Assembly: GCA_039177555.1 (NCBI GenBank)
Contig: JBCDFV010000045.1
Coordinates: forward strand, 1-35,786
Origin: JANQGH01 sp039177555
Lineage (GTDB): Bacteria > Pseudomonadota > Alphaproteobacteria > DSM-16000 > Inquilinaceae
DNA: 35,786 bases
Reading direction: 5' to 3'
Each line of letters starts with the position of its first letter. Position 1 is the first letter of the stretch. Positions 7,992-15,578 of this stretch are shown here, piece by piece. The notes beneath the pieces were generated by a model, which saw nothing but the letters and a program-made list of their open reading frames with translations, was not told the origin of the DNA and searched no databases. Position numbers and translations under genes: made by a program.

Positions 7992-9058
7992 CGATCGGCC
8001 TCGTCATCGTCGGGCGCATCGGCCAGCAGGTCGAACTGCACGTCGTCGCGGCGCGGCGGCATCAGGCCCAAATGGCGATAGCCGTCATCCGCTAGGACCC
8101 GCCCGCGCGGCGTGCGCAGCAGCAGGCCCTGCTGGATCAAAAAGGGCTCGATGACCTCTTCGATGGTGTCGCGCTGTTCGGACAGAGCGGCCGCCAAGGT
8201 TTCGACGCCAACCGGGCCGCCATTGTACTTGTCTGCGATCATGCCGAGATAGCGCCGGTCCATCTTGTCGAGGCCGCGCTTGTCGACATCGAGCCGTTCC
8301 AGCGCGGCGTCGGCCTCGATCGACCCGATTTGCGGCGTGCCTGCGACCGAGGCGAAGTCCCGCACGCGGCGCAGCAACCGGCCGGCGACACGCGGCGTGC
8401 CCCGCGCGCGGCGCGCGATTTCGGCGGCGCCAGGCGGCGTCAGCGGACAGTCCAGCAAGGCGGCACCGCGCGTCACGATCAGTTCCATCTCCTCAGCGGT
8501 GTAGAAATCGAGCCTGAGTGGAATGCCGAACCGTTCCCGCAACGGCGTGGTGATCAGGCCCGACCGCGTCGTCGCCCCGACCAAGGTAAAGGGCGGCAGA
8601 TCGATCCGCACCGATCGCGCCGCCGGCCCCTCGCCGATGATCAGGTCGAGTTGAAAATCCTCCATCGCGGGATAGAGGATTTCCTCGACGGCGGGATTAA
8701 GGCGATGAATTTCGTCAATAAAAAGGACGTCCCGGGGCTGAAGGTTGGTCAGAATCGCGGCCAAATCGCCGGCCCGCGCGATCACCGGGCCGGAGGTGGC
8801 GCGGAAGCCGACGCCGAGTTCACGCGAGACAATCTGGCTGAGCGTCGTCTTGCCCAGACCCGGCGGACCGAAGAGCAGAACATGGTCCAGCGCATCGCCG
8901 CGATTGCGCGCGGCCTGGACGAACACGGCCAGATTTTCGCGCACCTTTTGCTGGCCGATGAATTCCTTCAACGTTTGGGGACGCAGCGATGCCTCGGCGG
9001 CGTCGCCTTCGAGGTAGCCGCCGCCGACGGTGCGGTCCGGTGCCTGGTCCGCGGTCAC
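7988..9058 (-). CDS. ruvB: RuvB, Holliday-junction branch-migration ATPase
   Basis: AAA+ motor that, with RuvA, drives branch migration of Holliday junctions during recombination and repair. The 356-aa protein shows Walker A GPPGLGKT at residues 64-71, Walker B FIDEIH at about 113-118, the sensor segment LVGATTRSGLITTPLRERFG, and the C-terminal winged-helix domain (KMDRRYLGMI, then GGPVGVETLAAAL). Length fits the family. The start is GTG at 9058, which overlaps the ruvA stop as GTGA, a four-base overlap typical of coupled genes. It ends in an acidic tail rich in Asp, longer than in E. coli. Confidence 0.98.
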   Translation of the reverse strand: MTADQAPDRTVGGGYLEGDAAEASLRPQTLKEFIGQQKVRENLAVFVQAARNRGDALDHVLLFGPPGLGKTTLSQIVSRELGVGFRATSGPVIARAGDLAAILTNLQPRDVLFIDEIHRLNPAVEEILYPAMEDFQLDLIIGEGPAARSVRIDLPPFTLVGATTRSGLITTPLRERFGIPLRLDFYTAEEMELIVTRGAALLDCPLTPPGAAEIARRARGTPRVAGRLLRRVRDFASVAGTPQIGSIEADAALERLDVDKRGLDKMDRRYLGMIADKYNGGPVGVETLAAALSEQRDTIEEVIEPFLIQQGLLLRTPRGRVLADDGYRHLGLMPPRRDDVQFDLLADAPDDDEADR

Positions 9059-9666
9059 GGCGCCAGATCCTTCAAGGCGGCCGGGATCAGCGCCTCGACA
9101 CCGGCCTCGTCACCCAGGGACTGGGCGGCGCGCGTGACGGCGCCGAACGCCTCGCTGCGGCCATAGCCGAGATTGACCAGCGCCGACACCGCCTCTTCGC
9201 GCGGGCCGGAAACGGCGCCGGTCGTTTCCGTGGCTGTCGGTCCACCGGACGGTGCCAGGCTGATGCCGCCGACCTTGTCCTTCAGTTCCGACAGGATGCG
9301 GCCGGCCAACTTAGGCCCGACACCATCGGCGCGGGTCAGGGCGGCCTTATCCTGGGCGGCGATAGCGGTGGTGAGCTGATCCGGCGACGCGACGCCGAGG
9401 ATCGACAGCGCATGGCGGCCGCCGACGCCTTGGACCGTGGTCAACAGCCGGTACCAGGCCCGCTCCGCCTCATCGGCAAAACCGTAAAGATTGAAATGGT
9501 CCTCGCGCACATGGGTCTCGATCAGCGCGACGACCCGGTCGCCCGGCATGCCCCAGCGGTCCAGCGACCGGCGCGAGCAGAAGACGAGATACCCAACGCC
9601 CTGAACGTCGATGACGGCCTGCCCGTCGCCGACGCTGTCCAGGACGCCGGTCAGCTTGGCGATCAT
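9055..9666 (-). CDS. ruvA: RuvA, Holliday-junction DNA-binding protein
   Basis: Tetrameric junction-binding protein that loads RuvB. The 203-aa protein starts MIAKLTGVLDSVGDGQAVID, the typical OB-fold N-terminal domain. Helix-hairpin-helix motifs follow (VQGVGGRHALSILGV near residue 75 and ADGVGPKLAGRILSELKDK near 110), then a flexible linker and a C-terminal domain (AVSALVNLGYGRSEAFGAV) that contacts RuvB. I chose the ATG at 9666, which overlaps the ruvC stop by one base (TGATG); a TTG immediately upstream at 9669 is a less likely alternative. Confidence 0.97.
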   Translation of the reverse strand: MIAKLTGVLDSVGDGQAVIDVQGVGYLVFCSRRSLDRWGMPGDRVVALIETHVREDHFNLYGFADEAERAWYRLLTTVQGVGGRHALSILGVASPDQLTTAIAAQDKAALTRADGVGPKLAGRILSELKDKVGGISLAPSGGPTATETTGAVSGPREEAVSALVNLGYGRSEAFGAVTRAAQSLGDEAGVEALIPAALKDLAP

Positions 9667-10175
9667 CAAGCGCTGGCCCGGATCGGTTGGCCGCGCACAC
9701 GGGCCGAGGTCTGGCTGTGATGCGCGTGGCAGATCGCGACCGCAAGCGCGTCGGCCGCGTCGGCCGACGATATCGCGATACCGGGCAACAGGCGCGCGAC
9801 CATCGTCTGCACCTGCACCTTGTCCGCATGGCCGACGCCGACCACGGATTTCTTGATGTGGTTGGCGCCGTATTCGGTGACCGCTAGGCCAACCCGTGCC
9901 GGCGCCAGCATCACCACGCCGCGCGCCATGCCCAGCTTCAAGGTCGAGGTCGGGTTCTTGTTGACGAAGGTTTCCTCGATCGCCGCCGTGTGCGGCCGAT
10001 GGAAATCGATAATCTCTGCCAACCCGTCCTGCAGCGCCAAGAGGCGCACTGAGAGGTCGTCCTTCTCCGAGGTGTCGACCCGGCCATCCGCGACGTGGCG
10101 CAAATGGCTGCCGTCGATGTCGAGGATGCCCCAGCCCGTATGGCGCAGACCTGGATCGAGGCCGAGAATGCGCAT
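9666..10175 (-). CDS. ruvC: RuvC, Holliday-junction resolvase
   Basis: Endonuclease that cuts Holliday junctions after RuvAB branch migration. The 169-aa protein has the RNase H-like fold with all four acidic catalytic residues where the family places them: Asp7 (MRILGLDPGLRHTGWG), Glu67 (AAIEETFVNKNP), Asp139 and Asp142 (SSADAADALAVAICHAHH). It is the first ruv gene here and lies 22 bases after yebC, an arrangement very common in proteobacteria. I see no LexA-type GTTC-N7-GTTC operator nearby, so SOS control of this cluster is not supported by the sequence. Confidence 0.98.
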   Translation of the reverse strand: MRILGLDPGLRHTGWGILDIDGSHLRHVADGRVDTSEKDDLSVRLLALQDGLAEIIDFHRPHTAAIEETFVNKNPTSTLKLGMARGVVMLAPARVGLAVTEYGANHIKKSVVGVGHADKVQVQTMVARLLPGIAISSADAADALAVAICHAHHSQTSARVRGQPIRASA

Positions 10176-10197
10176 CCGGGCCGAAACCTCCGTCAGC

Positions 10198-10947
10198 TCA
10201 AGCGGTCAGCTTGGCCAAGACCTCGTCCGAGATCTCGAAATTGGCCGAGACGCGCTGGACGTCGTCGCTGTCGTCCAGCGCCTCGATCAGGTTCATGACG
10301 CTCTGCGCCTGGCCCTCGTCGATCGACGTCGTGGTGTTCGGGCGCCAGACGAGGCCGGCTTGCTCAGGCTCACCCAACGAGGCCTCAAGCGCGTCGCGAA
10401 CGCTGGAGAAATCGTCCGGTTCGGTCGTGATCGTATGGCCCGAGGTGCTGCTTTCGCAGTCCCTGGCACCGGCGACCAAGGCGGCCTCGAACACCGTGTC
10501 GGCGTCACCGGCAGAGGCCGGATAGGCGATTTCGCCGACACGTTCGAACATGAAGCTGACGGAGTTGGTCTCGCCCAGATTGCCGCCATACTTATTGAAG
10601 ATGGAGCGCACCTCAGCCGCCGTGCGGTTGCGGTTGTCCGTCAGCGCCTCGACGATCACCGCGATGCCGGCGGGGCCATAGCCCTCATACCGCATCTCGA
10701 CGAAGTCTGCGTCGCCCTCGCCTCCCGTCGCCTTCTTGATCGCGCGCTCGATGTTATCCTTCGGCATCGATTCCTTGCGCGCGGCCGCGATGGCGGAGCG
10801 CAGGCGCGGGTTCATCGCCGGATCGGGCAGCCCCAGCTTGGCGGAAACCGTGATCTCGCGCGCCAGCTTGGTGAAGACCTTGGCGCGCTTGGCATCCTGC
10901 GCGCCCTTGCGATACATGATGTTCTTGAATTGGGAATGTCCGGCCAT
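10198..10947 (-). CDS. yebC: YebC/TACO1-family protein
   Basis: Conserved protein of the YebC family. Members have been described as transcriptional regulators, and more recent work links the family to relieving ribosome stalling on proline-rich sequences; I cannot tell which applies. The 249-aa sequence is full length, opens with the signature MAGHSQFKNIMYRKGAQDAK, and contains MPKDNIERAIKKATGG and EGYGPAGIAVIVEALTDNRN. It is the first gene of the ruvCAB-tol cluster, with a sigma70-like promoter about 65-90 bases upstream. Confidence 0.97.
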   Translation of the reverse strand: MAGHSQFKNIMYRKGAQDAKRAKVFTKLAREITVSAKLGLPDPAMNPRLRSAIAAARKESMPKDNIERAIKKATGGEGDADFVEMRYEGYGPAGIAVIVEALTDNRNRTAAEVRSIFNKYGGNLGETNSVSFMFERVGEIAYPASAGDADTVFEAALVAGARDCESSTSGHTITTEPDDFSSVRDALEASLGEPEQAGLVWRPNTTTSIDEGQAQSVMNLIEALDDSDDVQRVSANFEISDEVLAKLTA

Positions 10948-11010
10948 GGGCCCGGTCTCGTCTCGTCCATTGATCTGGGTACCGACGCCCCAACGGCGCC
11001 GAAGGGCCGC

Positions 11011-11038
11011 ACTATCGCTGTTTTGCCCGCCTTGTCAA
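11011..11038 (-). promoter_or_regulatory. Sigma70-type promoter for yebC-ruvCAB
   Basis: On the minus strand TTGACA (11033-11038) is a perfect -35 element. After a 16-base spacer comes GATAGT (11011-11016), four of six bases of the -10 consensus. Transcription would begin near 11004, leaving a leader of about 57 bases before the yebC ATG at 10947. This is the clearest promoter in the first third of the window. Confidence 0.65.
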
Positions 11039-11097
11039 AGACTGCAAATCAACCCAAACGCATACAGTATATAGCGGGTTGTCGGAATTCCGATGCC

Positions 11098-11946
11098 CTA
11101 TCTTGGGGTTTTTTCGGATTGCATAGCAAATGAATCATCCAGCGACGCGCGCTGCAGGCGGCCGCCCAGACGTAGCGGCGCGATGTTGACGGCCAGGCCC
11201 GTCTTGGGATCGGTGTCGACGACCAGGCCGCAGACTGTGGCCGGCCCCTCGGCCGGCGACATGCGCTCACCGGGCAGTTGCGAGGTGAAGCGGGCGACCA
11301 CCGGCTCCTTTTTCATGCCGATGACGCTGTCATAGTCGCCGCACATGCCGGCATCGGTCTGATAGCCGGTGCCGCCCGGCAAGATCTGGAGATCGGCTGT
11401 CGGCACATGGGTGTGCGTGCCCACGACGAGACTGACCCTGCCGTCGAGATAGTGCCCCATGGCCATCTTCTCGCTGGTCGCCTCGCCGTGGAAGTCGACA
11501 ACGATCGCGTCGGCGTCGCGGGGCATTTGGGTATCCGCCAACAAGCGTTCGGCGCAGGCGAACGGATCGTCCAGCGGGTCCATGAACACCCGGCCCATGA
11601 TGTTGGCGACCAAAACGCTGTGGCCGTTGCGGCCGGTCAACAAGGTGGCACCCCTGCCCGGCGTGCCGGCGGGATAGTTCGCCGGGCGCAACAATCGCTG
11701 ATCGCTGTCGATGGCGGTCAGGATCTCGCGCTGGGCCCAAACGTGATTGCCCGTCGTCAGGCAGTCGGCGCCGGCCTCGTAAAACGCCTCCGCGATCTTG
11801 ACGGTCAGGCCGAACCCATGGGCGGCATTCTCGGCGTTGACGATGGCGAAGTCGACCTGCAGCCGGTCGCGCAAGCGCGGCAGCCATTCGACAACCGCCT
11901 GACGGCCGGCCTTGCCGACCACATCGCCCAGGAACAACAGGCGCAT
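11098..11946 (-). CDS. YmdB-type metallophosphoesterase (2',3'-cyclic-nucleotide phosphodiesterase family)
   Basis: Member of the TIGR00282/YmdB family of two-metal phosphodiesterases; the Bacillus and Deinococcus members act on cyclic nucleotides, but the substrate here is not known. The 282-aa protein shows the metal-binding signatures in order: MRLLFLGDVVGKAGR (residues 1-15), IVNAENAAHGFGLT (near 36-49), LTTGNHVWAQREI (near 64-76), VDFHGEATSEKMAMGHYLDG (near 150-169) and VVGTHTHVPTAD. These residues cover the Asp, Glu, Asn and His ligands expected for the fold. The ATG at 11946 overlaps the stop of the cyclo-ligase gene by one base (TGATG). Nothing like a strong terminator follows; a 12-base palindrome lies just downstream (about 11,080-11,092) without a T-run. 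Confidence 0.92.
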   Translation of the reverse strand: MRLLFLGDVVGKAGRQAVVEWLPRLRDRLQVDFAIVNAENAAHGFGLTVKIAEAFYEAGADCLTTGNHVWAQREILTAIDSDQRLLRPANYPAGTPGRGATLLTGRNGHSVLVANIMGRVFMDPLDDPFACAERLLADTQMPRDADAIVVDFHGEATSEKMAMGHYLDGRVSLVVGTHTHVPTADLQILPGGTGYQTDAGMCGDYDSVIGMKKEPVVARFTSQLPGERMSPAEGPATVCGLVVDTDPKTGLAVNIAPLRLGGRLQRASLDDSFAMQSEKTPR

Positions 11947-12581
11947 CAAATGGCCTGGCGAGAGGGTGGGCTGTAGACGTCGCGCTCGGTGACGACCTTA
12001 TCCAACCGTGCGTCGTGCAAACCAACGGTAAGCCGGTCGACCCGCTGATCGTCGAAGGCGACGCCGATCGCCAGGACCGAGCGCTCGGCGCGCAGCGCGG
12101 CCAGCGTTCTGTCGTAATAGCCGCCGCCATAGCCCAGCCGGCTGCCATAGGCATCGAAGGCCAGCAAGGGCACGATCAGAATATCGGGAACGACGCGTGG
12201 GGAGGCTGCGCTCGGCTGGCGGGTGCCGTATGGCCCGTCGACCAGTTCGGTCGTCTCGTCCCAGCGCCCGAACGCCAGCGGCTTGTCGCGTTCGACGACG
12301 ACCGGCAGGGCAGTCAGCGCGCCCGCCTCGCGCAGGCGCCGGCACAGCGGGCGCACATCGATCTCGCTGCCCATCGGCCAATAGGCGGAAATCACGGCGT
12401 TCGGGTCGAAGGGTACTGACGCGAAAAAGCGGTTCGCCAGCTCGGTCGCGGCGACGGGACCTAAGCGGGCATGCAGCGCGCCACGCATCTCGCGGGCTCG
12501 ATGCCGCGAGGTCTTTTTTGCCGCGTCGATGGGGTCGTGTTGGGCAACCAGAATGGCAGAGCCGCCTTGGCCGTTGGTCAT
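11946..12581 (-). CDS. ygfA: 5-formyltetrahydrofolate cyclo-ligase
   Basis: ATP-dependent enzyme that converts 5-formyl-THF to 5,10-methenyl-THF, returning a folate dead end to the one-carbon pool. The 211-aa product carries the family's N-terminal basic segment (KKTSRHRAREMRGALHARLG) and ISAYWPMGSEIDVRPL. The ATP-binding C-terminal motif LLAFDAYGSRLGYGGGYYDR is at about residues 140-159. The start at 12581 is well supported by AGGATAGGAC just before the ATG. It lies immediately downstream of a 6S RNA gene, as in many proteobacteria, and co-transcription with 6S RNA is likely because no terminator-like T-run separates them. Confidence 0.94.
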   Translation of the reverse strand: MTNGQGGSAILVAQHDPIDAAKKTSRHRAREMRGALHARLGPVAATELANRFFASVPFDPNAVISAYWPMGSEIDVRPLCRRLREAGALTALPVVVERDKPLAFGRWDETTELVDGPYGTRQPSAASPRVVPDILIVPLLAFDAYGSRLGYGGGYYDRTLAALRAERSVLAIGVAFDDQRVDRLTVGLHDARLDKVVTERDVYSPPSRQAI

Positions 12582-12607
12582 GTCCTATCCTCTTGGGCCC
12601 TGCAAAG

Positions 12608-12719
12608 CAGGTGGGCGCCGTGTAACGAGGCCACGACCCCGTCAGTGACAGCTCCCTAGAGGAACTCTATCGGCCCCAGGGATAAAAGGACCTCACGCAC
12701 CACGCAGCCCCGCCACCTG
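12608..12719 (-). ncRNA. ssrS: 6S RNA (SsrS)
   Basis: 6S RNA mimics an open promoter and sequesters sigma70 RNA polymerase in stationary phase. Evidence is position (between zapA and the 5-formyl-THF cyclo-ligase gene, its conserved place) and structure. The ends CAGGTGG (12713-12719, minus) and CCACCTG (12608-12614) pair as a closing stem. Internally CGTG...GAGG can pair with CCTC...CACG, and an apical hairpin AGTTCC-TCTA-GGGAGCT sits inside a large central bubble. A short hairpin, CCTGC-TTT-GCAGG, overlaps the 3' end. Mature ends are approximate and the RNA may extend toward 12726 and 12600. Confidence 0.75.
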
Positions 12720-12726
12720 ATGAGAT

Positions 12727-13038
12727 CTAGGCACCCTCCAGCCGGACCGCAAGCTCTTCAATGCGCCCTGCCAGCCTTGCCAGCGCATCGGACGCTTCGC
12801 CGCCATTGGCCATCGCGGGTCCGGTCCCCGCCTTTTGATTGGCATCGAACAGTTCGTCGGCGACCATCAGGCTGACCATGACGAGCAGCTGTGAGTCGTT
12901 GGCGTTCGGTGCCTGTTGGCGCAACTCGGCCAGCCGTTCCTCCAAGAATGCGGCGACTTCGCGCACCCGGTCCTCCTGACCATCTTCGCAGGCGATCGGA
13001 TAGGGGCGTCCGTTCAGGACGATTTCGACACGGGCCAT
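12727..13038 (-). CDS. zapA: ZapA, FtsZ-ring-associated cell-division protein
   Basis: Small cytoplasmic protein that bundles and stabilises FtsZ filaments. The 103-aa length fits. The N-terminal globular part (MARVEIVLNGRPYPIACEDG, then REVAAFLEERLAELRQ) is followed by the conserved LLVMVSLMVADELFDA segment near residues 50-65 and a C-terminal coiled-coil helix (LARLAGRIEELAVRLEGA). It lies six bases after a small DUF4164-like gene, and its stop is within ten bases of the 5' end of the 6S RNA; this zapA-6S-cyclo-ligase order is conserved in proteobacteria. Confidence 0.95.
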   Translation of the reverse strand: MARVEIVLNGRPYPIACEDGQEDRVREVAAFLEERLAELRQQAPNANDSQLLVMVSLMVADELFDANQKAGTGPAMANGGEASDALARLAGRIEELAVRLEGA

Positions 13039-13044
13039 TGCCGT

Positions 13045-13269
13045 CTAAGCCTTCAACACGTCTTCGAGGGTCTTGATCGCCTTGTCGACGCGCGACGCGA
13101 TCTCGGCCGCATCGGCCTCGGTCTGGCGGTCAACGGCGTCCAGCAGCGACTGCTGGCGGCTCTCACGATTGGCCAGCGCCTTCTCCAGACGGTCGAGCGC
13201 GGCGTCGAGACGTGCGACGGAGCTGGCCAGGCTGTCGTCCGCCGAACGATCGGTGTCGGTGTCGGTCAT
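13045..13269 (-). CDS. Small coiled-coil protein, DUF4164-like
   Basis: A 74-aa acidic protein starting MTDTDTDRSADD at the ATG at 13269, with GGAG just upstream. From residue 15 on it is almost entirely predicted helix with heptad-like spacing (LASSVARLDAALDRLEKAL and AAEIASRVDKAIKTLEDVL), so a coiled coil. Similar small genes, annotated DUF4164, sit directly before zapA in many alphaproteobacteria, and the six-base gap to zapA supports an operon. A role in division is inference from position only; no catalytic motif is present. Confidence 0.75.
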   Translation of the reverse strand: MTDTDTDRSADDSLASSVARLDAALDRLEKALANRESRQQSLLDAVDRQTEADAAEIASRVDKAIKTLEDVLKA

Positions 13270-13365
13270 CACTCCGCCAGGGCCGTTTTCGTTAGTTATT
13301 ATGACATTAGGACCATGAATTAATCCCGTCAATTGGTGGTGCCGGTGATGGCCGGCCGGCCGGCG

Positions 13366-13413
13366 CCGTCACAGTACCGTCCCGGCGCCGTCCCGGTGCC
13401 GTCCCCGGACCGT
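13366..13413. repeat. Short GC-rich tandem repeat in the tkt leader
   Basis: The divergent intergenic region contains about four imperfect copies of an 11-12 base unit of the type GCGCCGTCCCG / GTGCCGTCCCCG, directly after a GGCC-rich palindromic stretch (13351-13366). It lies 120-170 bases upstream of the chosen tkt start. No function is evident; it could be a protein-binding array or simple slippage sequence. Confidence 0.6.
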
Positions 13414-13534
13414 CATTATGTTGACGTGCTGACGGTCTGGCGCCATGGTGCGCCGCCGAATGCCCCCGGGCCCAGCGCCCGGCGGGACTCCGCCACCCCT
13501 TGCCCCCGCAAAAGAAAGGCCTGTCGGTACGCCC

Positions 13535-15538
13535 ATGCCTGACCCGTCCGACAAGATCATCGGTCACCCCGACGTCAGCCAGAAGCTGATGGCCAACGCC
13601 ATTCGCTTTTTGTCCATGGATGCCGTGCAAGAGGCCAATGCCGGCCACCCCGGCATGCCCATGGGAATGGCCGACGTCGCGACCGTGCTTTACGGCAAAT
13701 TCTTGAAGTTCGATCCGAGCTGGCCGGCCTGGCCCGACCGGGATCGGTTCGTCCTGTCGGCCGGTCATGGGTCGATGCTGCTGTATGCCGTCAACCATCT
13801 GACCGGCTACGACAAGATCACGATGGCGGAGATCAAACAGTTCCGCCAGGTCGGCTCGCTGACCGCCGGGCATCCGGAGGTGGATGTCGAGGCTGGGATC
13901 GAGACCACGACCGGCCCTTTGGGCCAGGGTCTGGGCAACGCCGTCGGCATGGCCCTGGCGGAACGGATCTTGAACGCCCGGTTCGGCGACGATCTGGTCG
14001 ACCACCATACCTATGCGATTGCCGGCGACGGCTGCATGATGGAGGGCATCAGCCACGAGGCCTGCTCGCTGGCCGGTCATTTGGGCCTGTCGCGGCTGAT
14101 CGTGCTCTACGACGATAACGGGATTTCGATCGACGGGCCGACCTCCCTGTCGTTTTCCGACAATACGGCGGAACGGTTCCTGTCCTATGGCTGGGACGTC
14201 CAGAAGATCGACGGCCATGACCCACAGGCGATTGAACGTGCGATCGCGCAGGCCCAGACGACGGATACGCCGTCGCTGATCTGCTGCAAGACGACGATCG
14301 GCTTTGGCGCGCCGACGAAGGCGGGCACGGCCGGCGCCCATGGCTCGCCGCTTGGGCCGGATGAGATCGCCGGGGCGCGGGAGGCGCTCGATTGGCCCTA
14401 CCCGCCGTTCGAGGTCCCCGATGAGATCCGCGCGGCCTGGAGCGAGGTCGGCCGGCGCGGCCAGCCGGCCAGTGCGGCGTGGCGCGCGCGTCATGAAGGG
14501 GCGAGCGACCGCGCGGCCTTCGACCAGGCGATCAGCGGCGACATCAGAGTTGGAGCGGTGGAAGCGGCCGAGGCCGCCAAGCGCGCCTTTCTCGACGAGC
14601 CGCCGAAGATCGCGTCGCGCGTGGCGTCCGGCAAGGTGCTGGAACAGCTTGTCCCGGCGATCCCGTCGCTGATCGGCGGTTCGGCGGACCTGACGCCGTC
14701 GAACAATACCAAGGTGAAGAACTTCGACGACATCTCCGCCGGCCAGTTCGGCGGCCGCTACATTCGCTATGGTGTGCGCGAACACGGCATGGCGGCGGCG
14801 ATGAACGGGCTGGCGCTGCATGGCGGCATCGTGCCCTACGGCGCCACCTTCCTAACTTTCACGGATTACTGCCGGCCTTCGATCCGCCTGTCCGCGCTGA
14901 TGCATCAGCGGGTGGTCTACGTCATGACCCACGATTCGATCGGTCTCGGCGAGGACGGACCGACCCATCAGCCGATCGAGCATCTGTCCAGCCTGCGCGC
15001 CATGCCGAACGTACAGGTGCTGCGCCCGGCCGACGCGGTCGAGACGGCGGAGTGCTGGGAACTGGCGCTGACCAAAGCGGATGGACCCAGCATCCTGGCG
15101 CTGACCCGCCAAGGCCTGCCGCCGTTGCGCACGCGCGCCGATGACGGAAACCGGTCCGCCCTCGGCGCCTATGTGCTGTGCGAGGCCGACGGCGAGGCGG
15201 CGGTGACGTTGCTGGCGACCGGCTCGGAGGTCGCGCTGGCCGTCGAGGCACGGGACCTGCTGCAGGGCGACGGCATTGGAACCCGCGTGGTCTCGATGCC
15301 GTGCTGGGAGCTGTTCGAGGCCCAGGACGCCGACTACCGCGACAAAGTTTTAGGGCCAGGAACCGCAAAAGTTGCGGTCGAGGCGGGTGTACAGCACGGT
15401 TGGGATCGCTATATCGGACCAGAAGGACGATTTGTCGGCATGACCGGTTACGGCGCCTCCGGCAAGGGTCCTGATCTGTACGCCCATTTCGGGATCACGG
15501 CGCAGGCCGTCGCCGACGCCGCAAAGGAAATCGTCTAA
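13535..15538 (+). CDS. tkt: Transketolase
   Basis: Thiamine-diphosphate enzyme of the pentose phosphate and Calvin-type sugar rearrangements. The 667-aa length is normal. Visible in order: QEANAGHPGMPMGMADVA (residues 32-49), the ThDP-binding region YAIAGDGCMMEGISHEA with LIVLYDDNGISIDG, the catalytic Glu in RYGVREHGMAAAMNG, TFTDYCRPSIRLSAL, HDSIGLGEDGPTHQP, and the C-terminal GTRVVSMPCWELFEAQ. The frame is open back to 13445, but that extra part is Pro/Ala-rich and unlike transketolase, so I start at 13535 (MPDPSDKIIG); no strong ribosome-binding site marks this choice. It is followed 40 bases later by gap. It diverges from the DUF4164-zapA gene set. Confidence 0.97.
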   Translation: MPDPSDKIIGHPDVSQKLMANAIRFLSMDAVQEANAGHPGMPMGMADVATVLYGKFLKFDPSWPAWPDRDRFVLSAGHGSMLLYAVNHLTGYDKITMAEIKQFRQVGSLTAGHPEVDVEAGIETTTGPLGQGLGNAVGMALAERILNARFGDDLVDHHTYAIAGDGCMMEGISHEACSLAGHLGLSRLIVLYDDNGISIDGPTSLSFSDNTAERFLSYGWDVQKIDGHDPQAIERAIAQAQTTDTPSLICCKTTIGFGAPTKAGTAGAHGSPLGPDEIAGAREALDWPYPPFEVPDEIRAAWSEVGRRGQPASAAWRARHEGASDRAAFDQAISGDIRVGAVEAAEAAKRAFLDEPPKIASRVASGKVLEQLVPAIPSLIGGSADLTPSNNTKVKNFDDISAGQFGGRYIRYGVREHGMAAAMNGLALHGGIVPYGATFLTFTDYCRPSIRLSALMHQRVVYVMTHDSIGLGEDGPTHQPIEHLSSLRAMPNVQVLRPADAVETAECWELALTKADGPSILALTRQGLPPLRTRADDGNRSALGAYVLCEADGEAAVTLLATGSEVALAVEARDLLQGDGIGTRVVSMPCWELFEAQDADYRDKVLGPGTAKVAVEAGVQHGWDRYIGPEGRFVGMTGYGASGKGPDLYAHFGITAQAVADAAKEIV

Positions 15539-15578
15539 CCCAACCCTGGCCCAATCCTTAAGTCTTCGGAGGAAATAC

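Noticed and set aside
11080..11092. Terminator after the YmdB-type gene
   Set aside because: A TCGGAATTCCGA palindrome is present but there is no T-run on the minus strand; too weak to call.
10948..11097. LexA/SOS operator for the yebC-ruvCAB cluster
   Set aside because: No GTTC-N7-GTTC or GAAC-N7-GAAC pair is present in the gap.
13307..14821. 504-codon minus-strand ORF across the tkt start
   Set aside because: Antisense to tkt; His/Arg/Gly-rich composition, no domain, and typical of the shadow frames of high-GC genes.
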